Assembly: GCA_964639665.1 (NCBI GenBank)
Contig: CAZXEU010000142.1
Location: 1 to 21,975 of the forward strand
DNA length: 21,975 nt
From: CAZXEU01 sp964639665
Lineage (GTDB): Bacteria; Bacteroidota; Rhodothermia; Rhodothermales; Bin80
Reading direction: 5' to 3'
The notes beneath the pieces are model-generated. The model worked only from the letters and a program-made list of their open reading frames with translations, did no database searches and had not been told where the DNA came from. The first letter of the stretch is position 1, and each line of letters starts with the position of its first letter. Made by a program: the position numbers and the translations under genes. Below are positions 16,401 to 21,975 of this stretch, one piece after another.

Positions 16401-16895
16401 AGCGTACTCGTCGTACACAACGGCGGGTCGGCCCCGCCGTACGATCCGGACATGGTGGAGCCCGGCACCGTCATTCGCCTGGTTACCCAGAAGCCGAACC
16501 AGCCGGGTGATGTGCATTCCTTCTCAACCGTAGGCTTCGGAGCAGAAGACCCGAGCGCCGCGGTGCTACAGGACCGTCTGGACGACATCGGCATCGTTCC
16601 CAATCCGTACCTCGGTTCTTCGGCGTATGAAGTCAGTCAGTTGACGGATGAAGTCCGGTTTACGAATCTGCCTGACGTGGCGACCATTCGCATCTTTACG
16701 CTTAACGGCACGCTAATCAGGACCATCGAAAAGCAGTCGGCCGGTGTTGCGACAATCTCCTGGGACCTGTCGACGGATTATGCGCTGCCCATTGCCAGCG
16801 GTGTCTACCTTGTCCACGTTGAGGTCCCCAATGTCGGGACGAAGGTTATCAAGCTCGGCGTGGTCAAGAAGCGCAGGCAGCTGAACGTTTACTAG
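13449..16895 (+). CDS. Large secreted protein with C-terminal T9SS type A sorting domain
   Basis: 1148 residues. The signal peptide (about 1-26, TAVIIGFALAVGFTTEGFGQ) is followed by a large N-terminal region of unknown fold rich in Gly, Asp and aromatics. That region holds an acidic EF-hand-like loop DDDEDGVVDEEG near residue 163. A fibronectin-III-like domain follows at about 488-636 (GPPTAPSVATTVLDGEVILE to GPITRVTVTP), then a further unknown region with several Cys pairs. The last 109 residues form a T9SS type A sorting domain (IGIVPNPYLGSS, VRFTNLPDVATIRIFTLNGT, TISWDLST, IASGVYLVHVEV). The protein should cross the inner membrane by Sec and the outer membrane by T9SS, where the tag is removed. 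I prefer the ATG at 13449 because AGGG is correctly spaced from it and too close to the ATG at 13443. Function unknown; an enzyme active site is not visible. Confidence 0.88.
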   Translation: MIKRKTTAVIIGFALAVGFTTEGFGQTGNCTPALGEAYLDINNVRARILNNGNLFWRGDPFVYEVPKGVGANAIFTSGIWIGGFVGGQLRAAAARYGSYQFWGGPLDDNGAPPADCSEYDRLYKVSRTDIEEYEATGVAAPDLRDWPTGLGAPTLAPPGNGVDDDEDGVVDEEGEELLFDINVPLAQRIDRVVNLAGGERPSILGDQSIWWVMNDRGNEHLANGADTPPIGLEVHALAFAFNTAGDIGNSTFYKYNLYMKGNLPLTDTYIGLFSDPDLGNYQDDWVGSDTVRGMGFVWNSDNDDEGGDGYGIPPAAGYDFFQGPIVPSPGDTAYVSGEARPDFRNLKMTHFIYYNNGGGVTEDPTDGEDYYFYLSGRWKDGQRITFGGNGRDFSDEPTDFMYPGDPGVNDSACQYWSECNSDDAGTDIEAADRRFAMSTGPFTINPGDFQQIVFGIVWAQGENNFDSVQKLKAADNLAQDAFDINFQIPGPPTAPSVATTVLDGEVILEWSNSARSNNYLDSYVAENPFAPPEDNLYVFEGYTVYQYESASDQVGQVVGNYDVPNGITRVIDGVLGEPTEVTAIGTDSGLQSYHTVRGLVNYTTYHFGVQAYAYNESSAPKVYRGPITRVTVTPTRSPRVLTDEAVAAAADPDIDFNAEKEGIGDGSVWVKVVNPAAVQVGTYTVEFYAMESGAASASVASLIEDADEVDALPPDEYAGKGIQDHPITYDIKRDGTVIFDGSASGAPAPQRPGVVVVDGMEFSIVGPSLGFKDFLTVANEAGPIDPPTSANAGWAGFPSSLGLGSPERNVQQSRNNSRWMFNAGGSHGGYGPHSDGGSFLGRAMRGSNLSRLGIYDYEMRFLPECFDGIDGNLALTDCVAYRRFSDGAIVEVPFQIWRTGVATPDDTSDDVLMVAAICDTNTCGGGREHGVYDIGSDHPLSSADNDPFTDWIYWLIPSNDAPGRAGHDGFFTSDGTTIAEVIARSVLVVHNGGSAPPYDPDMVEPGTVIRLVTQKPNQPGDVHSFSTVGFGAEDPSAAVLQDRLDDIGIVPNPYLGSSAYEVSQLTDEVRFTNLPDVATIRIFTLNGTLIRTIEKQSAGVATISWDLSTDYALPIASGVYLVHVEVPNVGTKVIKLGVVKKRRQLNVY

Positions 16896-16977
16896 GCTGT
16901 CATTGAACGCCAGCTAACGTGCGGATGGCCGCATATACACGCACATGATATCTCCAAAGCAAGGGAGGACAACAGAT

Positions 16978-18063
16978 ATGAAAACTTGGAAACGTCTCGC
17001 TATGGCACCGGCCCTATTTCTGTTGATATTGGGCTCGCTGGGTACGGCGAACTGCATATACGCGCAAGGCGGTGGTGACGCTGGCGAAGGCACGACACAG
17101 GGCAACCAGAACCGAAGTGGAACGGCGGGTGCGGCCGAGCTTCTGGTGCCTTTGACGGCTCGCTATACTGCCCTTGGTAACGCGACTACGAGCGGCTTGC
17201 CAGACATGAACGGCCTTGAGGCGCTATTTGCCAATCCGGCCGCTCTTACCAGCAACAATGGCACATCCGCTATCTTCAGCAGGGTTGATTACGTGGCGGA
17301 TATCGGAGTCAACTACTTTGGCATCGGCCAGCAGTTGGGAGACAACAACCTGGCTTTTACTGTTTCCTCGTGGGACTTTGGCGACATTGCGCTGCAGACG
17401 GAGGATAAACCGGAGGTCTCGGACGTTACGTACCGGATCAATTTCCTGACAGCCGGTTTTTCCTACGCTAGAACGCTTACGGACAGAATTGCCGCGGGCG
17501 CGACGCTCAAGCTCGTAAATGAGTCGATTTCTGACGTGACGGCGAATGGCGTAGTGGTAGATGCCGGCATGACGTATGTCGTTGGCGAAACTGGCCTGCG
17601 GCTCGGCGTGGCTCTGAAGAATATCGGTAGCCGGTTGCAGTACGAAGGCACGGGCCTTGCGCGGCGCGTCCAGCTGCGCGAGCAGCCCTCCAATGCCACG
17701 AACAATGCGGTCAATATCGAAGCGGAAGGAGTGGAATATCCTACGCTGCTCAATTTCGGAATGGCGTACACGTATAACGTGGCGGCGGGTGCCGTCGTAA
17801 CGGTGCTTGGCAATTTCCGCTCCAACAGCTTCGACCAGGACCAGTACAGCGGTGGTCTCGAAATTGGACTGCGCGATATCGTGTATCTCCGTGGCGGTAT
17901 CGAAATGGTTCAGGAGAACGACCTGAATTTCTTCCAGGGGTATTCGTTCGGCGGTGGCCTGAATCTCATGTTTTCCGGGCGGAGAGTGAGTGTAGACTAC
18001 GCCATGTTGCCAACGGACTACTTCTCTGATGTACAGTTCATAACACTTGCTGTTACGTTGTAG
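16978..18063 (+). CDS. PorV/PorQ-family outer-membrane beta-barrel protein
   Basis: 361 residues. A signal peptide (1-30, ALFLLILGSLGTANCIYAQ) precedes the family start pattern NQNRSGTAGAAELLVPLTAR, YTALGNAT and MNGLEALFANPAAL (78-90). Regular alternating beta strands continue to the end (LAVTL). PorV and PorQ are FadL-like barrels of the type IX system; PorV escorts cargo carrying the sorting domain from the translocon to the attachment complex. Paralogues encoded next to cargo genes are common in the FCB group and may be dedicated partners. I start at ATG 16978 because GGGAGG lies 8 nt upstream and the signal peptide begins there; an ATG at 16945 lacks both. It lies 82 nt after the cargo gene and just before a strong terminator. 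Whether it is the genome's main PorV cannot be told. Confidence 0.87.
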   Translation: MKTWKRLAMAPALFLLILGSLGTANCIYAQGGGDAGEGTTQGNQNRSGTAGAAELLVPLTARYTALGNATTSGLPDMNGLEALFANPAALTSNNGTSAIFSRVDYVADIGVNYFGIGQQLGDNNLAFTVSSWDFGDIALQTEDKPEVSDVTYRINFLTAGFSYARTLTDRIAAGATLKLVNESISDVTANGVVVDAGMTYVVGETGLRLGVALKNIGSRLQYEGTGLARRVQLREQPSNATNNAVNIEAEGVEYPTLLNFGMAYTYNVAAGAVVTVLGNFRSNSFDQDQYSGGLEIGLRDIVYLRGGIEMVQENDLNFFQGYSFGGGLNLMFSGRRVSVDYAMLPTDYFSDVQFITLAVTL

Positions 18064-18421
18064 AACAGTAACGGCATGTGGTGAGCCTGCCAGAAAGCTT
18101 GGCTGGCGAAATAGTTGACCAGCAGAAGGGCCCCAGCGGAAGCGGGGGCCCTTCGTGTTTTTTCGAGTATTGGGCGAGCATCTCATCCCAGGAAGCAAAG
18201 TGCGCGGGAAATTGCGCGCTCCGGACATAATCGCCTTATGGAATCGTCGGGGCACGGTGCTTTGGGGGGCACGGGCATTACATCGACGAAGGGTGGCAGC
18301 CGGGGAGAAGGCATCGCCTGCGGGCAGCAGCAAGCAGTGAACCTTTGGAAGCGGTGACGATTAGAGAAAATGCGGCGTGCAATCACCCGCGCTTCAGCGG
18401 CGGAATTCAACTGAGTCAGGC
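18064..18421 (+). other. Intergenic region after the operon terminator, no gene seen
   Basis: About 358 nt between the PorV-like and TPR genes. It holds the terminator (18125-18163), a small hairpin AGTGCGC/GCGCGCT (18199-18220), and a direct repeat GGGGCACGG (18249-18257 and 18266-18274). Short open frames show no family features. I found no convincing promoter for the TPR gene and no tRNA signature. Confidence 0.45.
18125..18163 (+). terminator. Strong intrinsic terminator closing the receptor/cargo/PorV unit
   Basis: GAAGGGCCCC (18125-18134) pairs perfectly with GGGGCCCTTC (18145-18154). Inside, GC-GGAA-GC adds a mini-stem with a GNRA-type loop. TTTTTT (18158-18163) follows after 3 nt. 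It lies 61 nt after the stop of the PorV-family gene and is the only textbook rho-independent terminator I see in the window. Confidence 0.92.
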
Positions 18422-19675
18422 ATGAAGAAAATCGTCTCATACGCTCTCCTGGTGATCTGTACGCTCGGCGCCATGGCTCCGGCTGGCTGTGGTAGCAATC
18501 CGAATGTAGAAGGGGCGAAGCTGGACCTTAGAAACAAGGATTACAACCGTGCCCTGGAGAATATTGCCATCGCATTGAGCGAGGAGCCCGAGAACGCCGA
18601 GGCACTTTCCGTAAAGGGCCAGATTCTGCAGGGCATGGCGGCGGATACCGAAGACGTACGTGAGCGGGCAGTTCTTTTCAGTGAAATGGCACTAGCTTTC
18701 GTGAACAGTACAGGCGTGGACTCGACGTACAAGGGGGATCACGATCGCCGAATGCGGATGGCATATATAGAAGAGTTCAATGCGGGGATCGAGGTGTACG
18801 ATCGCGCGCAGTACCTGGAGTCCGGTGACCAGGCGGAGGAATTTGAAATGGCGGCGGCTCATTTTCGCAATGCCACCATGATATATCCGGACTCTACGGA
18901 TGCCTATTTCAACGAAGCGTCCGCCTTTTTCAACGCAGCAAGACTCGACGATGCAATCGAGACTTTTCGGCTCGCTCTTGATAGGGGAAATACGGACAGG
19001 CAGATGTTCGTTTACCTTGCTAGCACACTGGAGCGGGCAGCGGCAGCGACGGACGACGAAGCCGTAAGACAGCTGCGGTACCGTGAAATGGTTGATGTCC
19101 TGGAGCGGGCGCTGGCAGCGTATCCGAGCGACGAAGAGCTGCGAACCATGATGATGAATGCATTCGTCTTGGCAGAAGAGGAAGAGCGCGCCAAGACCTA
19201 CTACGAAGAAGAGTTTGAGCGTCAGCGGACCAACAAGACGTTCCTGTACAACTACGGGACTCTGCTGCTGCGACAGGAAGACTATGATGCGGCGATTGCG
19301 ATTCTGGCGTCTGCCGTTGAATTGGATCCTGACTACACAAATGCGCAGTATAATCTGGGCGCCGCCTATATCAACAAGGCGGTAGTAGTCAGCGGTGAGT
19401 ACCGCGCGCGAGATGAAGAGCTGTTTGAAGCGCGGTCTCGACTTTCGGTGGAGGAGACTGCAAGGCGGGAGAGTGCGCTGAAGGAGTTGGATGAAGGGCG
19501 CACAGCCTTGTTCAGTCAGGCAATCAAGCATTTGCAGGTTGCCAAAGCGCTAACCGAGTCGGAATTGGGCCAAACCCGGGACATCTGCCGTGCCCTTTAC
19601 CAGGCATTTGGCCAAACCGATCAGCGGCAGCGGGCGGAGGAAGTGGTTGCGTGCGCTGATCTAGGCAGCATGTGA
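18422..19675 (+). CDS. TPR-repeat lipoprotein
   Basis: 417-residue predicted lipoprotein. The N-terminal signal MKKIVSYALLVICTLGAMAP ends in PAGC with C23, a slightly non-standard lipobox (Pro at -3). The mature part is built of tetratricopeptide repeats. Recognisable units include DYNRALENIAIALSEEPENA (about 40-59), DAYFNEASAFFNAARLDDAI (about 160-179), FLYNYGTLLLRQEDYDAAIA (about 275-294) and PDYTNAQYNLGAAYINKA (about 303-320). TPR lipoproteins are usually scaffolds in envelope complexes; no catalytic domain is present. ATG 18422 is chosen because the signal peptide starts there; an upstream in-frame GTG at 18377 adds only non-homologous residues. The gene is outside the upstream terminator, so it is probably transcribed separately. 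A link to the secretion operon is positional only. Confidence 0.85.
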   Translation: MKKIVSYALLVICTLGAMAPAGCGSNPNVEGAKLDLRNKDYNRALENIAIALSEEPENAEALSVKGQILQGMAADTEDVRERAVLFSEMALAFVNSTGVDSTYKGDHDRRMRMAYIEEFNAGIEVYDRAQYLESGDQAEEFEMAAAHFRNATMIYPDSTDAYFNEASAFFNAARLDDAIETFRLALDRGNTDRQMFVYLASTLERAAAATDDEAVRQLRYREMVDVLERALAAYPSDEELRTMMMNAFVLAEEEERAKTYYEEEFERQRTNKTFLYNYGTLLLRQEDYDAAIAILASAVELDPDYTNAQYNLGAAYINKAVVVSGEYRARDEELFEARSRLSVEETARRESALKELDEGRTALFSQAIKHLQVAKALTESELGQTRDICRALYQAFGQTDQRQRAEEVVACADLGSM

Positions 19676-19785
19676 TTGCAGCAATAGACAGTCGCCAGGT
19701 GGAGCCGGGTCGCCAAGGTGTAATCCGGGCACTTAGCCAGCCGGGTTGGTACAGGCGTCCCTAATCGTTGTCGGTCTGAGGTACT

Positions 19786-20955
19786 GTGAAGGCGCAATTG
19801 ATCCAGGAAGTGGGCTTCGCGACGAGGGCCGTCCATGCAGGACAGGAGCCGGATCCTGCAACAGGCTCGGTCGTGCCTCCCGTGTATCTGACGTCCACGT
19901 ATGTTCAGCATGCGCCAGGCAGGCACAAGGGATATGAGTACGGAAGGGTGGCCAATCCCACACGCTCGGCTTTGGAAACAAGTGTGGCTGCTCTGGAAGG
20001 CGCTGCCTACTGCAGCGCGTTCGGCTCGGGCATGGCGGCCGCGGATGCGATCCTGAAGACCCTGCGGCCGGGTGACCACATGGTTGTTTCTGGAGATATC
20101 TACGGAGGCAATTACCGCCTATTCGATCAGGTGTACCGTCCCTTCGGCATTGAATCGGAATATGTGGACTTGACCGATCCGGTTGCCGCAGAGGAGGCCA
20201 TTCGTCCCGGCAGCAAGCTGATGTGGGTTGAATCGCCGAGCAATCCGCTTATGCGGACTGTGGACATTGGCCGGATAAGCGAAATTGCCCATGCGCACGG
20301 AATGGATGTGGTAGTGGACAATACCTTTGCCACTCCATACCTTCAGCAGCCTCTGGAACTGGGAGCGGATCTTGTTCTCCATTCGACGACCAAGTATCTC
20401 GGGGGACACTCGGATGTTATCGGGGGAGCAGTTTGCACAAACCGGGAGGACTGGGCTCAGCGGCTGGCATTCCAGGTCAAGTGTACCGGTGCCGTGCCAG
20501 GCCCTCTGGACTGCTACCTTGTTCTCCGAGGCCTCAAGACGCTGCACGTAAGGATGAGCCGGCATTGCAGCAATGCGCGCCACATTGCCGTTTTTCTGGC
20601 ATCGCATCCCAAAGTCGGCCACGTCCATTTCCCGGGGCTTGCCAGCGATCCCGGTCACCAGTTGGCCAGGCGGCAAATGCGAGACTTTGGTGGCATGATG
20701 TCATTTCGGTTGAAAGAAGACCGTGTTGATCTGGCACTGAAGGTGCTGCAGGCAACAAGGATATTTTCCCTTGCAGAGAGCCTGGGCGGCGTGGAGAGTT
20801 TGATTGGGCATCCTGCCTCCATGACGCATGCGTCGATTCCGGCGATGGAGCGGCAGAGACGAGGCCTGTCCGACGGCCTCATCAGATTGTCCGTAGGAAT
20901 CGAGGAGCCGGAGGATCTGATAGATGACCTGGACAGGGCCCTGAGCGCCGTTTAG
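19786..20955 (+). CDS. Trans-sulfuration PLP enzyme (cystathionine gamma-synthase/lyase family)
   Basis: 389-residue member of the Cys/Met-metabolism PLP-dependent family, which makes or splits cystathionine or sulfhydrylates acylhomoserine. PLP contacts are visible: YEYGRVANPT (Y52, R54) from the neighbouring subunit, SGDIYGGNYR with stacking Y106, VVDNTFATPYLQQP with D178, and HSTTKYLGGHSD with Schiff-base K203. The C terminus has SLGGVESLIGHPASMTHASI, with E337 at the position that is Glu in cystathionine gamma-lyases and in many synthases. Length fits CGS/CGL rather than the longer O-acetylhomoserine sulfhydrylases. The start is GTG 19786, supported by GAGG 5 nt upstream. MetB versus CGL cannot be decided from sequence alone. 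No SAM riboswitch is evident in the 110-nt leader. Confidence 0.9.
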   Translation: MKAQLIQEVGFATRAVHAGQEPDPATGSVVPPVYLTSTYVQHAPGRHKGYEYGRVANPTRSALETSVAALEGAAYCSAFGSGMAAADAILKTLRPGDHMVVSGDIYGGNYRLFDQVYRPFGIESEYVDLTDPVAAEEAIRPGSKLMWVESPSNPLMRTVDIGRISEIAHAHGMDVVVDNTFATPYLQQPLELGADLVLHSTTKYLGGHSDVIGGAVCTNREDWAQRLAFQVKCTGAVPGPLDCYLVLRGLKTLHVRMSRHCSNARHIAVFLASHPKVGHVHFPGLASDPGHQLARRQMRDFGGMMSFRLKEDRVDLALKVLQATRIFSLAESLGGVESLIGHPASMTHASIPAMERQRRGLSDGLIRLSVGIEEPEDLIDDLDRALSAV

Positions 20956-21213
20956 GCCCGGTTGTCCACGGCGCCGGGATGATTGCCCGTGTGCTGCCAT
21001 CTGGAGGCCTGCGAGGTTGTTGCAGGCGTTTGGGCCGGCAGTTAATGCTGCAACGGTACCGAAGGCATCGCGGGATAGACTTGCCTCGCCAAGCAGATGG
21101 AGGGCGCAGGAGCGCGATCCTAAAGGCTTACGCCGGCCCAAGTCCTTACGTCCGCGGCACGAGAAGCGGATCAATCTCGTTTGCCAACGGCATCCGCAGC
21201 CAATGCCCCTGTA
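20956..21213. other. Convergent intergenic spacer with inverted repeat
   Basis: 258 nt between two converging stop codons. It contains GTTGCAG (21019-21025) and CTGCAAC (21048-21054), a 7-bp inverted repeat extendable by three G-T wobbles, and a smaller CCCGG/CCGGG pair (20957-20978). Neither has a U-run on either side, so bidirectional termination is possible but unproven. No gene or RNA family is recognised. Confidence 0.35.
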
Positions 21214-21975
21214 TCAGTAGGCCAGCAGCGACCGTGCAGCTTCCAGAATATCTTCATCCTGGGGCAGCACCGCATGCTCGAGCGGGACCGAAAAGGGTAC
21301 AAACGTAAACTCGCCCGCCACGCGACGAATCGGGGCATCGAGGTGCTCAAATGCCTGGTCGGCAATCTGAGCACTTATCTCTGCCCCGAATCCGATGAAC
21401 TCGTGGTCTTCGTACGCAACCAGGACCCGGTTGGTATGCTTCACCGAATCGAGGATGGTCTCGGAGTCCAGCGGCATCATCGTGCGCAAATCCAGGACTT
21501 CGATTTCAGCACCGTCCTGCTTCGCAATCTGCCTTGCCACGTGGAGACACTTGTGCACCAGCATGCCGTAGGTGACGATGGTAAGGTCGGTGCCCTGCCG
21601 CCTGACGGCGGCCTTTCCGAAAGGCAATACGTAATTGGGACCCGGCTCCGGTGTTCGAGCGGCACTACTGCGGTAGAGGGCCTTGTGCTCCAGGAACAGC
21701 ACCGGATCATGCCCCCTGATAGCCGTTTTCAGCAGCGCTTTGGCATCACCAGCCGTAGAAGGCATGGCGACATTCAGGCCCGGGATATGGCCGAAAATGC
21801 TCTCGATATTCTGGGAATGGCACAAGCCCCCGTGAATATACCCTCCGCACGGAACGCGAACGACCATGGGGCAGGACCACCGGTTGTTCGACCTGTAGCG
21901 AATTACGGCGGCCTGATTGCGCAATTGCTGCATGGCCGGCCAGATGTAATCCGCAAACTGGATCTCGATTACGGG
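21214..21975 (-). CDS. 2-oxoacid dehydrogenase E1 component, beta subunit (C-terminal part, runs off window)
   Basis: C-terminal 253 residues of the thiamine-diphosphate E1 beta subunit of a pyruvate or branched-chain 2-oxoacid dehydrogenase complex. The frame stays open to the last base of the window (PVIEIQFADYIWPAMQQLRN), so the start lies beyond 21975. Recognisable are RVPCGGYIHGGLCHSQNIES, IPGLNVAMPSTAGDAKALLK, the transketolase-C junction PVLFLEHKALYR, DLTIVTYGMLVHKC, and EVLDLRTMMPLDSETILDSV. The FLEHKALYR and GGYIHGGLCHSQ spelling is closest to branched-chain-type E1 beta proteins. In some Bacteroidota and Rhodothermota the alpha and beta parts are fused in one chain; the window cannot show which form this is. 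Confidence 0.92.
   Translation of the reverse strand, partial: PVIEIQFADYIWPAMQQLRNQAAVIRYRSNNRWSCPMVVRVPCGGYIHGGLCHSQNIESIFGHIPGLNVAMPSTAGDAKALLKTAIRGHDPVLFLEHKALYRSSAARTPEPGPNYVLPFGKAAVRRQGTDLTIVTYGMLVHKCLHVARQIAKQDGAEIEVLDLRTMMPLDSETILDSVKHTNRVLVAYEDHEFIGFGAEISAQIADQAFEHLDAPIRRVAGEFTFVPFSVPLEHAVLPQDEDILEAARSLLAY

Noticed and set aside
17224..18333. 369-codon open frame on the minus strand across the PorV-family gene and the terminator
   Set aside because: It runs antisense through a clear barrel gene and a strong terminator, lacks any family pattern, and has a composition typical of antisense frames in GC-rich coding DNA.
18692..19531. 279-codon minus-strand frame opposite the TPR gene
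   Set aside because: Complete overlap with a well-supported TPR protein and no recognisable motif or ribosome site.
19676..19785. SAM riboswitch before the trans-sulfuration enzyme
   Set aside because: The gap is only 110 nt and lacks the conserved SAM-I core and any terminator hairpin.
1..21975. CRISPR arrays, transposases, tRNA/rRNA genes
   Set aside because: Looked for repeated spacered units, transposase-like frames and tRNA T-loop signatures; none were found.

Overview
The window looks like ordinary chromosome of a GC-rich member of the Bacteroidota/Rhodothermota (FCB) group. The evidence is a carboxypeptidase-regulatory-domain TonB-dependent receptor, a secreted giant protein ending in a type IX secretion (T9SS) type A sorting domain, a PorV/PorQ-family outer-membrane protein, promoter-like sites near the Bacteroidota consensus (TTTG / TAnnTTTG), and a prohibitin-like predicted lipoprotein of the kind found in that phylum. 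I see no phage, insertion sequence, CRISPR array, rRNA or tRNA. All assignments come from reading the sequence and recalling family motifs; no search was run.

Layout. (1) 44-3180, minus strand: murB, ccmB, ccmC, ccmD, ccmE, a tightly packed cytochrome c maturation cluster headed by a peptidoglycan gene and running off the left side, where ccmF could follow. CcmE carries Cys in place of the usual haem-binding His. The murB/ccmB junction is a TAGTG overlap created next to an exact 11-bp tandem duplication. (2) 3258-4602, plus: a prohibitin/SPFH predicted lipoprotein and a short MGMT-type alkyltransferase, facing aroA (4605-5909, minus) with two bases between the stop codons. (3) 6309-9657, plus: tatA, gatA, sucD and engB, all housekeeping. 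(4) 9709-18163, plus: a well-bounded three-gene unit. It has a promoter, a ~220-nt leader with a UACG hairpin, a TonB-dependent receptor, a 1148-residue T9SS cargo protein, a PorV/Q-family barrel and a strong intrinsic terminator. (5) 18422-20955, plus: a TPR lipoprotein and a trans-sulfuration PLP enzyme. (6) 21214-21975, minus: the C-terminal part of a 2-oxoacid dehydrogenase E1 beta subunit, cut by the window edge.

The most distinctive system is region 4. One transcription unit encodes a TonB-driven outer-membrane receptor, a large exported protein with a T9SS tag, and a barrel of the family whose PorV member escorts T9SS cargo. I infer that they act together at the cell surface. The substrate and the role of the cargo cannot be read from the sequence. 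The most unusual small-scale observations are the 11-bp duplication at murB/ccmB (removing one copy would fuse MurB in frame to CcmB) and the Cys-type CcmE.
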